In this document: positions 12,025 through 22,899 of the stretch, piece after piece | How positions within the stretch are numbered: position 1 is the stretch's first letter | Layout: each line of letters begins with the position of its first letter | Assembly (NCBI RefSeq): GCF_028476545.1 | Contig: NW_026732299.1 | Span: 62,001-126,000, forward strand | Reading direction: 5' to 3' | Source of the DNA: Physella acuta | Taxonomy: Eukaryota; Mollusca; Gastropoda; Physidae | Length of the DNA: 64,000 nt | Position numbers and translations under genes: made by a program | Notes under the pieces: model-generated | The model's database searches: none | What the model saw: only the letters and a program-made list of their open reading frames with translations | Told to the model about the DNA's origin: nothing

Positions 12025-12650
12025 GAAAGAACCGCAACGGAAAAAAGCGCAACGGAAAAAAGCGCAAATCAAAAAGCGCAACGGAAATAAGCGCACACGG
12101 AAAAAAGCGCAAAGAGAAAAAAGCGCACACAGAAAAAAGCGCAAAGAGAAAAAAGCGCAAACGGAAAAAAGCGCAAAGAGAAAAAAGCGCACACAGAAAA
12201 AAGCGCAAAGAGAAAAAAGCGCAAACGGAAAAAAAGCGCAAAGAGAAAAAAGCGCACACGGAAAAAAGCGCAAAGAGAAAAAAGCGCAAACAGAAAAAAG
12301 CGCAAAGAGAAAAAAGCGCACACAGAAAAAAGCGCAAAGAGAAAAAAGCGCAAACGGAAAAAAGCGCAAAGAGAAAAAAGCGCAAACGGAAAAAAGCGCA
12401 AACAGAAAAAAGCGCACACGGAAAAAAGCGCAAACGGAAAAAAGCGCAAACGGAAAAAAAGCGCAAACGGAAAAAAGCGCAAACGGAAAAAAGCGCAAAC
12501 AGAAAAAAGCGCACACAGAAAAAAGCGCAAACAGAAAAAAGCGCAAACGGAAAAAAGCGCAAACAGAAAAAAGCGCACACAGAAAAAAGCGCAAACGGAA
12601 AAAAGCGCAAACAGAAACAGAAAAATGCGCAACCAGAAAAAACACAACGA
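12025..12650. repeat. 16-17-bp subrepeat array, left arm
   Basis: Units of GCGCAAACGGAAAAAA, with CACAC, AAACAG and AAAGAG variants. The Lys/Arg/Ala-rich plus-strand frames and Phe/Cys/Leu-rich minus-strand frames follow from the unit and do not indicate a protein. Confidence 0.93.
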
Positions 12651-13083
12651 AAAATGTGCAAAAGAGAAATTTAGCACAAAGACCATATGGACTAGATGAC
12701 ACATTTATACATGACTGTTAGGGCTGCTGTGAGAGTGTCGTGTTTGATCACGTGATCTACTACCATTTAAAGCGTACCACTACCATCTGCATTCCCATCA
12801 CCACGATACAGGCGATAATCACTTTACACAATGCCTATTATTTTCTTGGTCAATAATTATTCAACTACTATTCTCGTATAAACATAAAACTATCGACATT
12901 ACACGAAGTATCTTTCACATTCTCCCTAGTCCGAACTACCTAGCTTGCATACTATAACAACCCGTTCCTATGGCAAAACTTCACTCTCTTTCATCCGCGT
13001 CATCAAACATGCATTCGTCATATCTCTCGTAACAACATTCATTCGCACCAAAATAACAATTTTGTATTTAATATTTTTTCACA

Positions 13084-13205
13084 TCATGACGCACCTACCT
13101 ACCTACTACCCACCTACCCACCTACCTACCTACCTACCTAACTACCCACCTACCCACTTACCCACCTACCCACCTACCCGCCTACATACTTACCAAACTA
13201 CCCAC
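13084..13205. repeat. (ACCT/ACCC)n repeat in foldback spacer
   Basis: Imperfect tetra-/octanucleotide repeats of ACCTACCC. Confidence 0.85.
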
Positions 13206-13727
13206 CAAAAAAGTATCGGCGAAGTTCGTAAGCTTCGTAAACTGTACTAGACATCTTTTTTTAAATGAAAATTCATTGACATCATTCACATATGTTACAT
13301 ATATGTTACATTTTGCGACAACCTTAATTAGTGCGTTGGGCTTGTATGAAAACTCACTTCGAACTAACTCAATTACATGCTATTTATTTTAACATTACAC
13401 GGTAAGCGTCACCCAACTGTTGTGATGTGAGGCGAGGACAGGTTCGACAATAAACCAACACGAAAGTACGAAAGAGACAAAGATTGCCTATTAGAGAATG
13501 GACCCCTTAACTTTCCTAACCCCACCATTTATTATACCCTACCTAACCTCTAAATTTACTGCGCTAAATGTCACTTCCCTCCCAATCGTTCCTATTCTAC
13601 AGAATTGTGTATACTATTTATTTACATTCTTTAATCTCAATATAACTAAAATAGACTTTTGTTTGAAGGGTAATGCAAACATGTAAACAAAAGGGACGCT
13701 ACTCTAAATCTATGCGAATACTTATAT

Positions 13728-14191
13728 GCAGTGTGGGTGGGTGGATGGATATGTGGGTGGGTGGATGGATGTGTGGGTGGGTGGATGGATGGATGTGTGG
13801 ATGGGTGGGTGGATGTGTCGGTGGGTAGATGGATGGATGTGTGGATGGGTGGGTGGATGTGTGGGTGGGTGGATGGATGTGTGGGTGGGTGGATGGATGT
13901 GTGGATGGGTGGATGGATGTGTCGGTGGGTGGATGGATGTGTGGGTGGGTGGATGGATGGGTGTGTGGTTGGGTGGGTGGATGTGTGGATGGGTGGGTGG
14001 ATGGGTGGGTGGATGTGTGGGTGGGTGGATGGATGGGTGTGTGGGTGGATGTGTGGATGGGTGGGTGGATGTGTGGATGGGTGGGTGGATGTGTGGGTGG
14101 GTGGGTGGGTGGATGTGTCGGTGGGTGGATGGATGTGTGGGTGGGTGGATGGATGGGTGTGTGGGTGGGTGGATGGATGGATGTGTGGGTG
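13728..14191. repeat. GTGGGTGGGTGGATGGATGT array in foldback spacer
   Basis: About 23 irregular 12-24-bp units of GGGTGGATGGATGTGTGGGT. It directly abuts the right arm. Trp/Gly/Val-rich frames across it are repeat artefacts. Confidence 0.9.
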
Positions 14192-14309
14192 AGTGGTACG
14201 CTTTAAATGGTAGTAGATCACGTGATCAAACACGACACTCTCACAGCAGCCCTAACAGTCATGTATAAATGTGTCATCTAGTCCATATGGTCTTTGTGCT
14301 AAATTTCTC

Positions 14310-14946
14310 TTTTGCACATTTTTCGTTGTGTTTTTTCTGGTTGCGCATTTTTCTGTTTCTGTTTGCGCTTTTTTCCGTTTGCGCTTTTTTCTGTGTGCGC
14401 TTTTTTCTGTTTGCGCTTTTTTCCGTTTGCGCTTTTTTCTGTTTGCGCTTTTTTCTGTGTGCGCTTTTTTCTGTTTGCGCTTTTTTCCGTTTGCGCTTTT
14501 TTCTGTTTGCGCTTTTTTCCGTTTGCGCTTTTTTCCGTTTGCGCTTTTTTCCGTGTGCGCTTTTTTCTGTTTGCGCTTTTTTCCGTTTGCGCTTTTTTCT
14601 CTTTGCGCTTTTTTCCGTTTGCGCTTTTTTCTCTTTGCGCTTTTTTCTGTGTGCGCTTTTTTCTCTTTGCGCTTTTTTCTGTTTGCGCTTTTTTCTCTTT
14701 GCGCTTTTTTCCGTGTGCGCTTTTTACTCTTTGCGCTTTTTTCCGTTTGCGCTTTTTTCTCTTTGCGCTTTTTTCTGTGTGCGCTTTTTTCTCTTTGCGC
14801 TTTTTTCCGTTTGCGCTTTTTTCTCTTTGCGCTTTTTTCTGTGTGCGCTTTTTTCTCTTTGCGCTTTTTTCCGTGTGCGCTTATTTCCGTTGCGCTTTTT
14901 GATTTGCGCTTTTTTCCGTTGCGCTTTTTTCCGTTGCGGTTCTTTC
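14310..14946. repeat. 16-17-bp subrepeat array, right arm
   Basis: Inverted counterpart of the left-arm array, with the same order of unit variants apart from a few single changes. Confidence 0.93.
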
Positions 14947-14963
14947 TGGGAACCATAAAAACT

Positions 14964-15880
14964 CTAGGCTAAAGGCCTAGCACCGAGCCTGCACGCACGA
15001 ACTAGGTGTCAAGGCTAATGTTTTAACTCTAGGCAATATGCATTCATTAAGCCTGTATATAGAAACTAGGCAATATGCCTTCATATCAGCCTGTATATAG
15101 AAACTCTAGGCAATAGGAAAATCGTGTATTGGATACTGCCTTTTCTCTTGTAGTGTATGTCAGGTTTATATTCTTAAAGTACAAGTCTTTTTCGTCATGT
15201 AGATCACCCTATATTCGTCTAAATTACCTAACCAACAAAGACATTCAAAGACTAAATTAGACAGCCGACAACCTAAAAACTTGCTAAGTCTGGTTATTGC
15301 TCCAAGAGCACAATGAAACACACTTTACAACCTAGTATCCCATCACGTGACTTTCAGGAACATCCCCCCCTCCCCCCTCCTTCCACTTGTCGACACAGCT
15401 ACATAGAAATAAATGTTGGGCCACCGACTCCCATGATTTATGACCGTGTCGTATAATCTTGGTCTACATTATAATTTTCGCTTACGCACGTTTGGGGGAA
15501 GTTTCTCCGTATCTTTATGAAGGAAAAACTTAACAGCTAAACTTTTAGCAATTAGCCTCTCACTGCTTGCCCGTCGGTGGGTGCAGGTGAACTCACGGGA
15601 ACAGCTGGGGTGTGTTGAGATGCTCCAAAACACAAAGTACAATTTTACTCGTGAATTGGTGACCATGGCGGAATGATAAACAATACGATGAATGGTGATG
15701 TGTTCCACAAAGATATTTTACAGATGTTTTAATCGTTCAAACATGTATCAAAATAACTAATAAACGGGGCCCATTGCCTCAGCCAATACTGAACTTGAAC
15801 CATGTTTTATTGTAAACCTGTAGTCCGACATTAATCACAGACCGTCGTCATAAGTATGGTCCCCCCCCCCATCCTCTCCA
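14964..15880. other. Unique spacer, no gene seen
   Basis: Contains three imperfect copies of a ~45-bp motif (CTCTAGGCAATATGC ... AGCCTGTATATAGAAACT) at about 15020-15115. Otherwise no supportable exon or RNA gene. Confidence 0.55.
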
Positions 15881-15883
15881 TGA

Positions 15884-16121
15884 TATCCATTCTGAGTTTC
15901 TTCCAGGCATCTCTTCGGCGAAGCCCCCCCCCCCCGAAAAATTTTTACCGCCCCCCCCCCCCCCGAACGAAATGAAATTTATATAATTTATATAGAAAAT
16001 ATATACTTTTAACAGTGTCCGCCCCCCGAAGAAAGTTTACCGCCCCCCCCCCCCCCCCCCCCCCCGAAGATTTCAAGTGCCCCCCCGGAGAAAAAAGTCT
16101 GGAAGAAACACTGTATCCATT
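15884..16121. mobile_element. C-rich MITE with perfect 8-bp target-site duplication
   Basis: The element spans 15892-16113. It begins CTGAGTTTCTTCCAG and ends CTGGAAGAAACACTG. TATCCATT is duplicated exactly at 15884-15891 and 16114-16121. The 8-bp duplication and CTG/CAG ends fit hAT. The interior has repeated poly-C blocks separated by CGAAATGAAATTTATATA and ATATACTTTTAACAGTG. A sister copy lies at 20126-20349. Confidence 0.82.
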
Positions 16122-16550
16122 GAGGCTTAACGACCCTGAACGTAACGACAAACCACGAGTGAGAGCGGGAGGGATGACCACACTGTGACCTTGGTCAAGG
16201 ACCGCTACACTCTGTGCATTTGTGTAGGGTTCAAGGTCAATGTGACCACGGTTTGAACTTTTTTTTTAAATATAGGAATACGTCTGCAGTCATAGGCGCC
16301 TTTAGTGCACCGTTGTAAACATGTGATTGTCCCAATACTTTCAGTGAATTGTGTAAGCATGTAATAGTCTAGCACACATAAGCGCATTATGTAAGCGTAT
16401 AATTGTCCATACCACCCCCACCCCCACATAATATAGAAAGCAGATAACGATACGAAGAGTCAGTTATAAAAATCAATACCGGCATGAAAGTCAGTGTTTA
16501 TATCGGTTGTGCTCCCAGCATTATCATAGGACGACGTTAGCTAGAGCACC
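16122..16550. other. Unique spacer, no gene seen
   Basis: No exon, RNA gene or repeat that I can support between the MITE and the next minisatellite. Confidence 0.55.
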
Positions 16551-16552
16551 TA

Positions 16553-17690
16553 CAGTTGTTACATGTGTCCAACACTGGCACATACAGTTGTTACGTCCCA
16601 CACTGGCACATACAGTTGTTACATGTGTCCAACACTGGCACATACAGTTGTTACGTCCCACACTGTCACATACAGTTGTTACGTCCCACACTGGCACCTA
16701 CAGTTGTTACGTCCCACACTGACACATACAGTTGTTACATGTGTCCAACACTGGCACATACAGTTGTTACGTCCCACACTGGCACATACAGTTGTTACAT
16801 GTGTCCAACACTGGCACATACAGTTGTTACGTCCCACACTGGCACATACAGTTGTTACATGTGTCCCACACTGTCACATACAGTTGTTACGTCCCACACT
16901 GTCACATACAGTTGTTACATGTGTCCAACACTGGCACATACAGTTGTTACGTCCCACACTGGCACATACAGTTGTTACATGTGTCCAACACTGGCACATA
17001 CAGTTGTTACGTCCCACACTGGCACATACAGTTGTTACATGTGTCCCACACTGTCACATACAGTTGTTACGTCCCACACTGTCACATACAGTTGTTACGT
17101 CCCACACTGGCACATACAGTTGTTACGTCCCACACTGTCACATACAGTTGTTACGTCCCACACTGTCACATACAGTTGTTACGTCCCACACTGGCACATA
17201 CAGTTGTTACGTCCCACACTGGCACATACAGTTGTTACGTCCCACACTGGCACATACAGTTGTTACATGTGTCCAACACTGGCACATACAGTTGTTACGT
17301 CCCACACTGGCACATACAGTTGTTACGTACCACACTGGCACATACAGTTGTTACGTCCCACACTGTCACATACAGTTGTTACGTACCACACTGGCACATA
17401 CAGTTGTTACGTCCCACATTGTCACATATATATACAGTTGTTACGTCCCACACTGGCACATACAGTTGTTACGTCCCACACTGTCACATATATATACAGT
17501 TGTTACGTCCCACACTGTCATATATATACAGTTGTTACGTCCCACACTGGCACATACAGTTGTTACGTCCCACACTGTCATTTATATATACAGTTGTTAC
17601 GTCCCACACTGGCACATAGAGTTGTTACATGTGTCCGACACTGTCACATATATATGTACAGTTGTTACACGAGTTGTCTCACACTGGTCG
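16553..17690. repeat. Minisatellite with alternating 28- and 32-bp units
   Basis: Type A is CACATACAGTTGTTACGTCC plus CACACTGG (28 bp). Type B carries ATGTGTCCAA in place of GTCCCA (32 bp). From 16556 to about 17090 A and B alternate, and every third A/B pair carries CACTGTCA in place of CACTGGCA. This gives a 180-bp higher-order period. After 17090 mostly A units remain, and the last ones gain (TA)n insertions. Open frames are repeat artefacts. Confidence 0.93.
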
Positions 17691-19130
17691 CTCAAGTACA
17701 CAACAGACATAAGACTAAACAATTTCATGTTGTGAATCTGTGTCATGCTTGATACTTGAACCTGACCGTTTAGCCTACTTAGCCCTAAACCTAACCCCTA
17801 TGCACTAAGCAACAACGGTGTCTGTCTAACATAAAGTGAGCTGCCATTAGTAATCCCCCGCCCCCTTCCCCCATCATCATTACCAACCCAACTACTCACC
17901 ACCCACCCACATCACAACAACTTCTGCCCTGTCCCCCCCCCCCCCCCCCATGCACACACACAAAGTGACTGTGACAAAATCTGACTTTTTTCTGTGTTTT
18001 TTTGGTGGTTTTTTTTTGTTACTTTTTCCGTTCACGACACACACAGCCTCGCCAAATACCTAACTTGAAAGGAACCGAAGAATCAATTAACAATTATGGA
18101 GAACGAATGGATAATTAAATTACATGTACAACTGAAACTTACCGTGTCTATTAATTAATTGTTTGAGTTCAAACCCGTAATGAAAACGTCAGCCAAGCTT
18201 TCCGTTGGGAAAAATAATAAACATCCCGACCTGTATTTGATAAAATCTTGCGTTAATCCATAAAATATCTAACTTATCATTTAACATACACAAACTATTT
18301 TGTTATATCCATTGTACTTGTAGAAATCCACATGAAAACATCTGTCCATCTCACATGTATTTTCACCGCACACACTAAAATTCAATAATAGATCCACACA
18401 TTAATCCAGGTATCAATGTAATCCATTAAATCGCGTTGAGCGAGGAAAGTGGACTATCCTAGTCAAAACGAAACAACAACATTTAAACAGCAGGCGACGT
18501 TTCCTACTTGGGCCCCCTTTTTTTTTTTTTATTAAAGAACGGCAACTCTCGTTTACCCTTCTCGTCTGTCGCCCTAACCCATCTACGCTGGTCTACGCTT
18601 GCGAAGCGAGTGTTTGAAACTGTGCACTGTGGCGGAGACCGAGTTTATTAGTGTGTTACTCGGTCTAACACTAATGAAGATAAAAATAAAAGAAGTTAAA
18701 AACAACAGCTTTGGCTTGGAGAGTATGGGAAAAAAATATGTGAAGTGTCTGCACAGTTAAAAACGAGATTACGTTATCAGAGATCGGAATTTCAAGCCAT
18801 TTTTTAAAAACGTTTAGAGGGAAATTAATTGTCTATGCTTAGTTTATATGCAAGTCGGTGACGCTAATCTTTTAAAATGTAGGCTACACTTAAACGGCTG
18901 CTTAGAACCACGTGTCTGATCCGCCCGGTTAGACACAGTGAATGGGTTAGGCTTACAGCTTCTTGCTGTTGCCCCCCCCCCCCCCCACACACACACACAT
19001 GTCATAAAAGAGTGTGTATATTTTTTATTGTGTTCGGTATAAAGATGTGTGTGGAGTGATGCAGTTGGCTTCTTTCTTGTTGTCTGATTTTCTTTAGGCG
19101 ATATAGGGATAATGCACTTATCGTATAACA
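17691..19130. other. Unique spacer, no gene seen
   Basis: Poly-C tracts at 17934-17949 and 18973-18985 and a short CA repeat after the second. I could not support any coding exon or RNA gene. Confidence 0.55.
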
Positions 19131-19134
19131 GAAA

Positions 19135-19511
19135 GGGGTCGTCCATAAATGACGTCACATTCGTAGGGGGGAGGGGGGGGTCCGTAATTTTGTGACGGTG
19201 TGTGATGAGGGGGAGGGGGGGGGTCAGATGTTGTGACGTCATATTTTTGCATTATAAAAAGGCAATGTTAGAAAACGAGTTTTAGCCGTTATTTCGCGTT
19301 TTAGATAGCGTTTTTAATAATTGTAATAGGAATTGATCAAAATATCGATGTTAGCAAAATTCAACAGCAATTTTGAGGGGGGTTGTAGGCTGAGGTGTGA
19401 CGTCATTTTATGGGGGGGGGGGGGTCTGGCTTTTTGTGACAACGTGTGACGGAGGGGAGGGGGGAGGTAAAAATCGTCCAAAAAAGCGTGACGTCATTTA
19501 TGGATGACCCC
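19135..19511. mobile_element. MITE with TGACGTCA-containing inverted termini
   Basis: Ends are GGGGTCGTCCATAAATGACG (left) and CGTCATTTATGGATGACCCC (right), an inverted repeat of about 24 bp with one mismatch. The interior is G-rich with further inverted segments. The palindrome TGACGTCA occurs four times (19150, 19234, 19398, 19489). Flanking bases are A-rich, so the target duplication cannot be defined. A diverged relative lies at 36718-36981. Confidence 0.75.
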
Positions 19512-19853
19512 AAAGGGTTTGGCTGGTGGGCTTTTATTATTTGTTACATGGAAAGGGGGTCAAAGGTCATGTTTTATAACACTTTTGATTTTATTAAATC
19601 GGTTGTTTTTTTTAAATTTCTTGAGTTAATTTTTCGCTGGTCTCTCCCTATTGAAGGTTTTTATTTCTCGAAAGCTTACAATAACTCTATGTATAGTTCA
19701 TAAGCAGCAATACCAATTATTTGATATAAATGTTTCCAGGTGACAATGTGTAGTTCACTGTTCTGTTAGTAGTGCTTTATGAACGTTATAAAATATGGAC
19801 GAGTGGCCTATGAAATCGCTATGTTAATGGGATAGATGATTGGTAATAATGCA

Positions 19854-20019
19854 CTAAAAAGTAGAAAATAAATTATACACTACTATTTAAATAGCCATAA
19901 AGTGAAGCGTGTGTCACTTTAGTATCTATTGGATACCTTTACTAATATTTAAGAAGAGACCCACGCTTTTCTTTATAATTATTTAAATAGTAGTGTATGC
20001 TGTATTTTCTACTTTTTAG
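19854..20019. mobile_element. Small palindromic MITE, ~40-bp inverted ends
   Basis: The left end CTAAAAAGTAGAAAATA followed by a segment holding TACACTACTATTTAAATA is mirrored at the right by TATTTAAATAGTAGTGTA ... TATTTTCTACTTTTTAG. Length is 166 bp, with no coding capacity. The duplication type is unresolved. Confidence 0.65.
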
Positions 20020-20117
20020 AGTATTATAACATAAAAGGATTTTTTTTTTCAATACTTAAAATGTATTAAATTTACAATAGAGTTGCATGACTAAAAACCT
20101 TTGCGCACCTAATGCAC

Positions 20118-20357
20118 GTGATGACCAGAGTTTCTTCCAGGCATCTCTTCGGGGGGGGGGGGTGCTGAGACCCTCCCCCCCCCCCCCGGAAAAAGTCTAC
20201 CCCCCCCCCCCGAACGAAATGCAATTTATATAGAAAATATATACTTTTAACAGTGCCCCCCCCCCGGAGAAAGTCTACCGCCCCCCTCCCCGAAAATTTC
20301 AAGTTCCCCCCCCCCCCCCCCCGGAGAAAAAAGACTGGAAGAAACACTGGTGATGAG
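20118..20357. mobile_element. C-rich MITE, sister copy, 8-bp target-site duplication
   Basis: The element spans 20126-20349. It begins CAGAGTTTCTTCCAG and ends CTGGAAGAAACACTG. Flanks are GTGATGAC (20118-20125) and GTGATGAG (20350-20357), seven of eight matching. It shares internal poly-C blocks and the ATATACTTTTAACAGTG segment with 15892-16113. Confidence 0.82.
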
Positions 20358-21799
20358 CGTGTATAAAAATACGGAATATATTGATGAGACAGCCTACTAA
20401 TTTGGACACAAGTTTAATTAATTCATAAAATATTAATTAGGCAACCAATGAAGTCAAATTTAATGTCATGTTGCATTTTCCTTATGTCTTGACCCACGTG
20501 CCAACATTTAAATAAATCTGTCAGTTAAAAGTATCTGAAATTTCGCTCGGGCGTTTTGATGTAGACAGACTGACGACAGAACGACAGAGACAGTGAGTTA
20601 AACATATTTTTGTTTTCCGAATATGTGCACGATCTCGTAATGATTCTCAGATAAGTGGCTATGGGTGTAAATTACTTAAAGTATATAAGATGTGCTTTTT
20701 AAACTCCTCTTAATAAAAGGTTCAATTTAGTCGAGTAGGCCAATATTATTCCATAATTGTGGTAGTAGTTTTGTTGTACTTTTGTTTTATTATGAAAATG
20801 TAAAGATTCTATGTATTCTTAAAAAGTAAGTAAACTGTAATACATTGTGCGATCCCTTTAAAAAAAAAAGTAATATTTCGCGTTTTGAAATTTATAAATA
20901 ACAAAACTCAATTGTGGAGGGGGGAGGGGGGAGAGAAAAATGTTTGTTTTAAAGGGACATAATAGTTAAAAACACAAAGTAATTTATTTTATGAAGGTGT
21001 TATCCCCTGACTTAAAACTAAATGTTTGTAAATTGTTAGGTAAATTGGTAAATAGCTGATTGGCCTTGGTTTATTGTTAAGACAATCAAATTAATTCGAA
21101 AATCTTTATTGTTATTGTTAAAGTTGTTTTTCTGCCTAAATATTAAACTATTGTTCTATCCGACTTAAATTATTATTGCAGAAAAGTTGATAAATTACAG
21201 ATCTAGGCCTATCTGGCAAAAACCGAGCAGTGAATGCCAGATACATGTTACACAATTTTCTTTGATTGTATTTATTCAATTACTGAAGACTTATATCTAA
21301 CATTTAGCCTATCAGGCCTATGGTTAGGTCTTACTTATACCTTTAAATATAAAGATAGGTTGTTATAATTATATTTTTATGTGTATAGACTTTAACGTTA
21401 ATCTGGATTTATTACTGTTATTATTTAAGTTGTTTAATAATAGGCTAAATATTAAATAATAGGCTTTAAAATTAAAAATGTATCGACTGTCGAGACTGCT
21501 AGTACTGCTACAATCTGCTACACCATAGATCAGTGGAACTCTAAATTTAACGAGCCACTGGTTACTGAATCTAATCTAGATCTAGATCTAGACGATTAGA
21601 TCTAGAATTAGTTAAAGTTAAATAGATCTACATTGAAAAATCGTTTGCTTGTTTTTCTTGACTTTCACAAATTAAGTCATTGATCAAGTTAGTAATTGTA
21701 GGTAAAACTCCATTTTAAGCGTATTTTATTCGCGGCTTCACGTTCACCTCCGGTTGAGCGTAATTTTATTATAAATTTATAATTATAAACATTAATAAT
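20358..21799. other. Unique AT-rich spacer with GATCTA tracts
   Basis: No gene seen. Clustered palindromic TCTAGATCTAGA runs occur near 21575-21610. Confidence 0.55.
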
Positions 21800-21807
21800 A
21801 ACGAGCC

Positions 21808-22367
21808 GGTAATCTATCGTTTTGGGTACGTAAAATCGCCCGCGGCTATTTATGTACGAAAACGTTACCTCATTGTCAAGGCTTTAATAGAAGTATATTG
21901 TCATACTTTTGTGTCAAATATTATAGATAAATGTAACAAATGACATTAAATGAATAATAAACCTAAATCAATGGCTAAATATATCGATATAGGCCAGAAA
22001 TTAACTTTAAACAGCAGTGTCTGAGAGCACGATTTGCTATATAACAGCAGCCATTTGTAAAATAGAGTGGCTTCCCCCTGAATCTGGCGCTAAAAGCTTA
22101 TAAAAATAAAACTTAGACAAGATGGCTGCTATAGTAAATGAGCATGGTTGCATCTGTTGGAAACATCGCTAGTCTTCATTTATTACGGAAAAGTTTTAAT
22201 TCAATTGTTTAAAAACAGGTACATAAATGAATCAAGGAAACATTTTTGAATTTTTTAATACATAAATCCTCCTCAAAATGTGAAATAATTATTAAAATTT
22301 AAGGAGTCACCTGTTTTTCACATTACAAATCGCGTGCGATTTTACGTACCCAAAACGATAGATTACC
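21808..22367. mobile_element. GGTAATC-family MITE with perfect 8-bp target duplication
   Basis: Begins GGTAATCTATCGTTTTGGG and ends CCCAAAACGATAGATTACC. The inverted repeat is about 35 bp and continues into GTACGTAAAATCGC. AACGAGCC occurs directly at both sides (21800-21807 and 22368-22375). The target lies in the 3' end of a Helitron-like element. The 8-bp duplication with GG...CC ends does not match hAT (CAG...CTG), so the superfamily is unassigned. Relatives lie at 31928, 35687-35862 and 60913-61883. Confidence 0.8.
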
Positions 22368-22499
22368 AACGAGCCGACCCGCAGCGTATCATACGCCGCT
22401 ATTTGTTGTTTTATTTTCTACTTTTCAGCAATTCATAATTTGTGAATTCGACAGTACCAATGCTGCCACTGAAAATATTTGCTTTAAAACACTAACCCC

Positions 22500-22549
22500 C
22501 CCCCCCCCCCCCCTTTCCCCTAACCCCGACCCTACCCCCCCCCCCCCCT
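22500..22549. repeat. Poly-C tracts inside Helitron-like copy
   Basis: Two C homopolymers of 15-20 bases separated by TTTCCCCTAACCCCGACCCT. Likely length-variable. Confidence 0.8.
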
Positions 22550-22899
22550 TTGAAAGCAGCCTCCTCTTAGTTATTTCTTAGTTACCTCCTGTAAGTTTAA
22601 AATCGAACTAAATTATCTGCCCTAATAGAAACCCGGCTCTACGATTTGTAAACATTTAGCTTTGTAAACATTTAGTGTGACCACAGCTCACCAGACAATG
22701 TGGGGGTGGGGTGAGGGTGGTAGTGATAGAGAGAAAGAGAGGGGACTGCAAGGAGACGCTTGCAGCTTGTTTTCTAACAGCTCGCAGAAGAGAATTATAT
22801 ATATAGATAAACACAACCAAAACACACGAAGCCAGTGTTAATTTTAGAAATTGTAACTAGATCTAGAATCTATCCGTTTCTATTTAAGTCTGTTATTAA

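Larger units (their letters stand above)
12008..14963. mobile_element. Foldback-type element with ~0.76-kb inverted arms and 9-bp flanking direct repeat
   Basis: The left arm (12017-12781) and right arm (14192-14954) are near-identical inverted copies separated by a 1.41-kb spacer. Each arm has a unique inner part of about 130 bp and an outer array of some 37 units of 16-17 bp (GCGCAAACGGAAAAAA and variants). The order of unit variants is almost the same in both arms. The outermost bases read GGTGGCCGGAAAGAACC on the left and, inverted, GGTTCCCAGAAAGAACC on the right. ATAAAAACT flanks both sides directly (12008-12016 and 14955-14963), as a 9-bp target-site duplication would. Long terminal repeats made of subrepeats are typical of Foldback/Galileo-type DNA elements, and 9-bp duplications of Mutator-like elements. 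No transposase is visible in the spacer, so it would be non-autonomous. An inverted segmental duplication or an assembly fold-back artefact remains possible. Confidence 0.65.
21802..22807 (-). mobile_element. Helitron-like element (minus strand) split by a nested MITE
   Basis: On the minus strand it begins A|TCTATATATATAATTC (22807) and ends GGCTCG|T (21802). A subterminal stem GCGTATGATACGC lies about a dozen bases from the 3' end. Removing the nested MITE (21808-22367) and one copy of its 8-bp duplication leaves about 438 bp, matching the other copies at 39780-40155 and 44723-45082. TC start, terminal hairpin, CTRR-like end and A/T insertion are Helitron features; CTCG in place of CTRR is a deviation. 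No Rep/helicase is coded, so it is non-autonomous. Confidence 0.65.

Noticed and set aside
11893-12721. Lys/Arg-rich (KKRKKAQTEKSA) and Phe/Cys/Leu-rich frames, also at 14252-14972
   Set aside because: They arise from 16-17-bp subrepeats in the foldback arms. A nuclear or membrane protein is not supported.
13646-14268. His/Pro/Thr- and Trp/Gly/Val-rich frames
   Set aside because: Products of the GTGGATGG-type repeat in the foldback spacer.
8516-17690. Possible CRISPR-like arrays
   Set aside because: Units are contiguous tandem repeats without unique spacers, in a eukaryotic context.
16507-17752. 295-398-codon frames containing HIQLLRPTLAHTVVT
   Set aside because: Repeat-derived and overlapping in several frames.
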